A stretch of 15,150 bases of DNA, taken from contig JAWVZH010000070.1 in NCBI GenBank assembly GCA_033722295.1, positions 1-15,150 on the forward strand, written 5' to 3'. Shown in pieces: positions 14,636 through 15,150 of this stretch. How positions within the stretch are numbered: position 1 is the first letter of the stretch; every line of letters starts with the position of its first letter. The translations under genes and the position numbers were made by a program. The notes beneath the pieces were generated by a model, which was given only the letters and a program-made list of their open reading frames with translations, did no database searches and was not told the DNA's origin. Source of the DNA: JAWVZH01 sp033722295 (GTDB lineage Bacteria; Bacteroidota; Bacteroidia; Chitinophagales; Saprospiraceae).

Positions 14636-15150
14636 ATGTCTCAGCTTTATTTCATAGCACTGGTTCCGGATGAAGGTCTACGTGGTGAGATACAACATCT
14701 CAAAATGGAGATGGCAGAACATTACGATGCCAGTCATGCGCTCAAGTCCCCAGCTCACATCACCCTTCAAATGCCGTTTCGATGGCCGGAGGAAGAGGAG
14801 TCCCAGTTATTCGGGTCGCTCGATCAACTGGCCAGTGATCAATCACCTTTTCGGGTAGAACTGGATGGTTTCGGATGTTTTACGCCCCGGGTGATCTTTG
14901 TGAAGGTGGTGGATCATGCGCCTGTGATTCAACTGTTCGAGCGGGTCCGGAAAAGCTTGAAAAAGGCAGACTTGCCGGAGGATAAGATGAACGATGACAT
15001 CCATCCTCATATCACGATAGCCACGAGAGACCTGGATAAAGATGATTTTTTCAAAGCATGGAAAGTATACAAGAAACGGCCTTTTTCCAGGTCCTTCACA
15101 GCGAGCCGCCTCAGCTTGCTCAAATACAACGGCAAGAACTGGGAAATATA
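14636..15150 (+). CDS. 2H phosphoesterase, 2'-5' RNA ligase family (cut at window end)
   Basis: The open frame runs from ATG at 14636 to the window edge without a stop (171 complete codons), so the gene is partial, though the last two bases (TA) could begin a stop codon. It begins MSQLYFIALVPDEGLRGEI, typical of LigT/2'-5' RNA ligase-like proteins. Both catalytic HxT motifs are present: SPAHITLQMPF with His41-Thr43, and IHPHITIATRD with His125-Thr127. Spacing and length (about 170-180 residues) fit the family, whose members hydrolyse or join 2',5' or cyclic phosphodiester bonds in RNA or nucleotides. Cytoplasmic. The exact substrate cannot be read. It lies 121 bases after the GNAT gene, with a heptanucleotide array between. 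Confidence 0.87.
   Translation, partial: MSQLYFIALVPDEGLRGEIQHLKMEMAEHYDASHALKSPAHITLQMPFRWPEEEESQLFGSLDQLASDQSPFRVELDGFGCFTPRVIFVKVVDHAPVIQLFERVRKSLKKADLPEDKMNDDIHPHITIATRDLDKDDFFKAWKVYKKRPFSRSFTASRLSLLKYNGKNWEI

Overview
The window looks like a chromosomal segment of a member of the Bacteroidota, probably a Saprospiria-type marine or activated-sludge bacterium. The evidence is protein style (a PorT-like beta-barrel, lipoproteins with short lipoboxes, an ECF sigma/anti-sigma pair driving a TPR-CHAT protein, an N-terminally extended Pth), a TAnnTTTG-type promoter, weak or absent Shine-Dalgarno sequences, and AT-rich gene starts. The genus call is inference; no rRNA or tRNA gene is present to fix it.

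Layout. (1) 1-2226: a two-gene tRNA-related unit, peptidyl-tRNA hydrolase (pth) followed 8 bases later by a tRNA-queuosine mannosyltransferase-like glycosyltransferase. It is bracketed on both sides by a family of palindrome-ended intergenic repeats and by heptanucleotide tandem arrays. (2) 2227-7133, minus strand: ECF sigma factor, membrane anti-sigma-like protein with TPR-like repeats, a structured 346-base spacer, then a 1072-residue secreted TPR-CHAT (caspase-like) protein anchored by a C-terminal membrane helix. A promoter is visible just upstream of the sigma gene. (3) 7397-9984, plus strand, divergent from the sigma operon: a beta-helix lipoprotein, then a papain-like cysteine-protease lipoprotein with a complete catalytic triad, closed by a strong intrinsic terminator. 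(4) 10267-13244: a PorT-like outer-membrane barrel, then a compact three-gene unit of a zinc-ribbon miniprotein, a MotB/ZorB-like single-pass coiled-coil protein with an unusual beta-sandwich C-terminus, and a four-helix MotA/TolQ/ExbB-family channel protein, again closed by a clear terminator. (5) 13259-15150: a TspO-like multipass membrane protein translationally overlapping a GNAT acetyltransferase, then a 2H phosphoesterase (2'-5' RNA ligase family) cut by the window end.

The most interesting material is the ion-motor-like unit (11168-13149). It has a MotA/MotB-type pair in B-then-A order, with no recognisable peptidoglycan-binding domain and no known Zorya, Tol, Exb or gliding partner genes. 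Next is the envelope proteolysis neighbourhood, in which an ECF-regulated periplasmic CHAT protease lies divergent to a papain-like lipoprotein. Any functional coupling between these blocks is inference from proximity. The repeats are also unusual: five separate short arrays share a 7-base period with different unit sequences, and a palindrome-ended repeat carries zero, one or two copies of a 34-base module.
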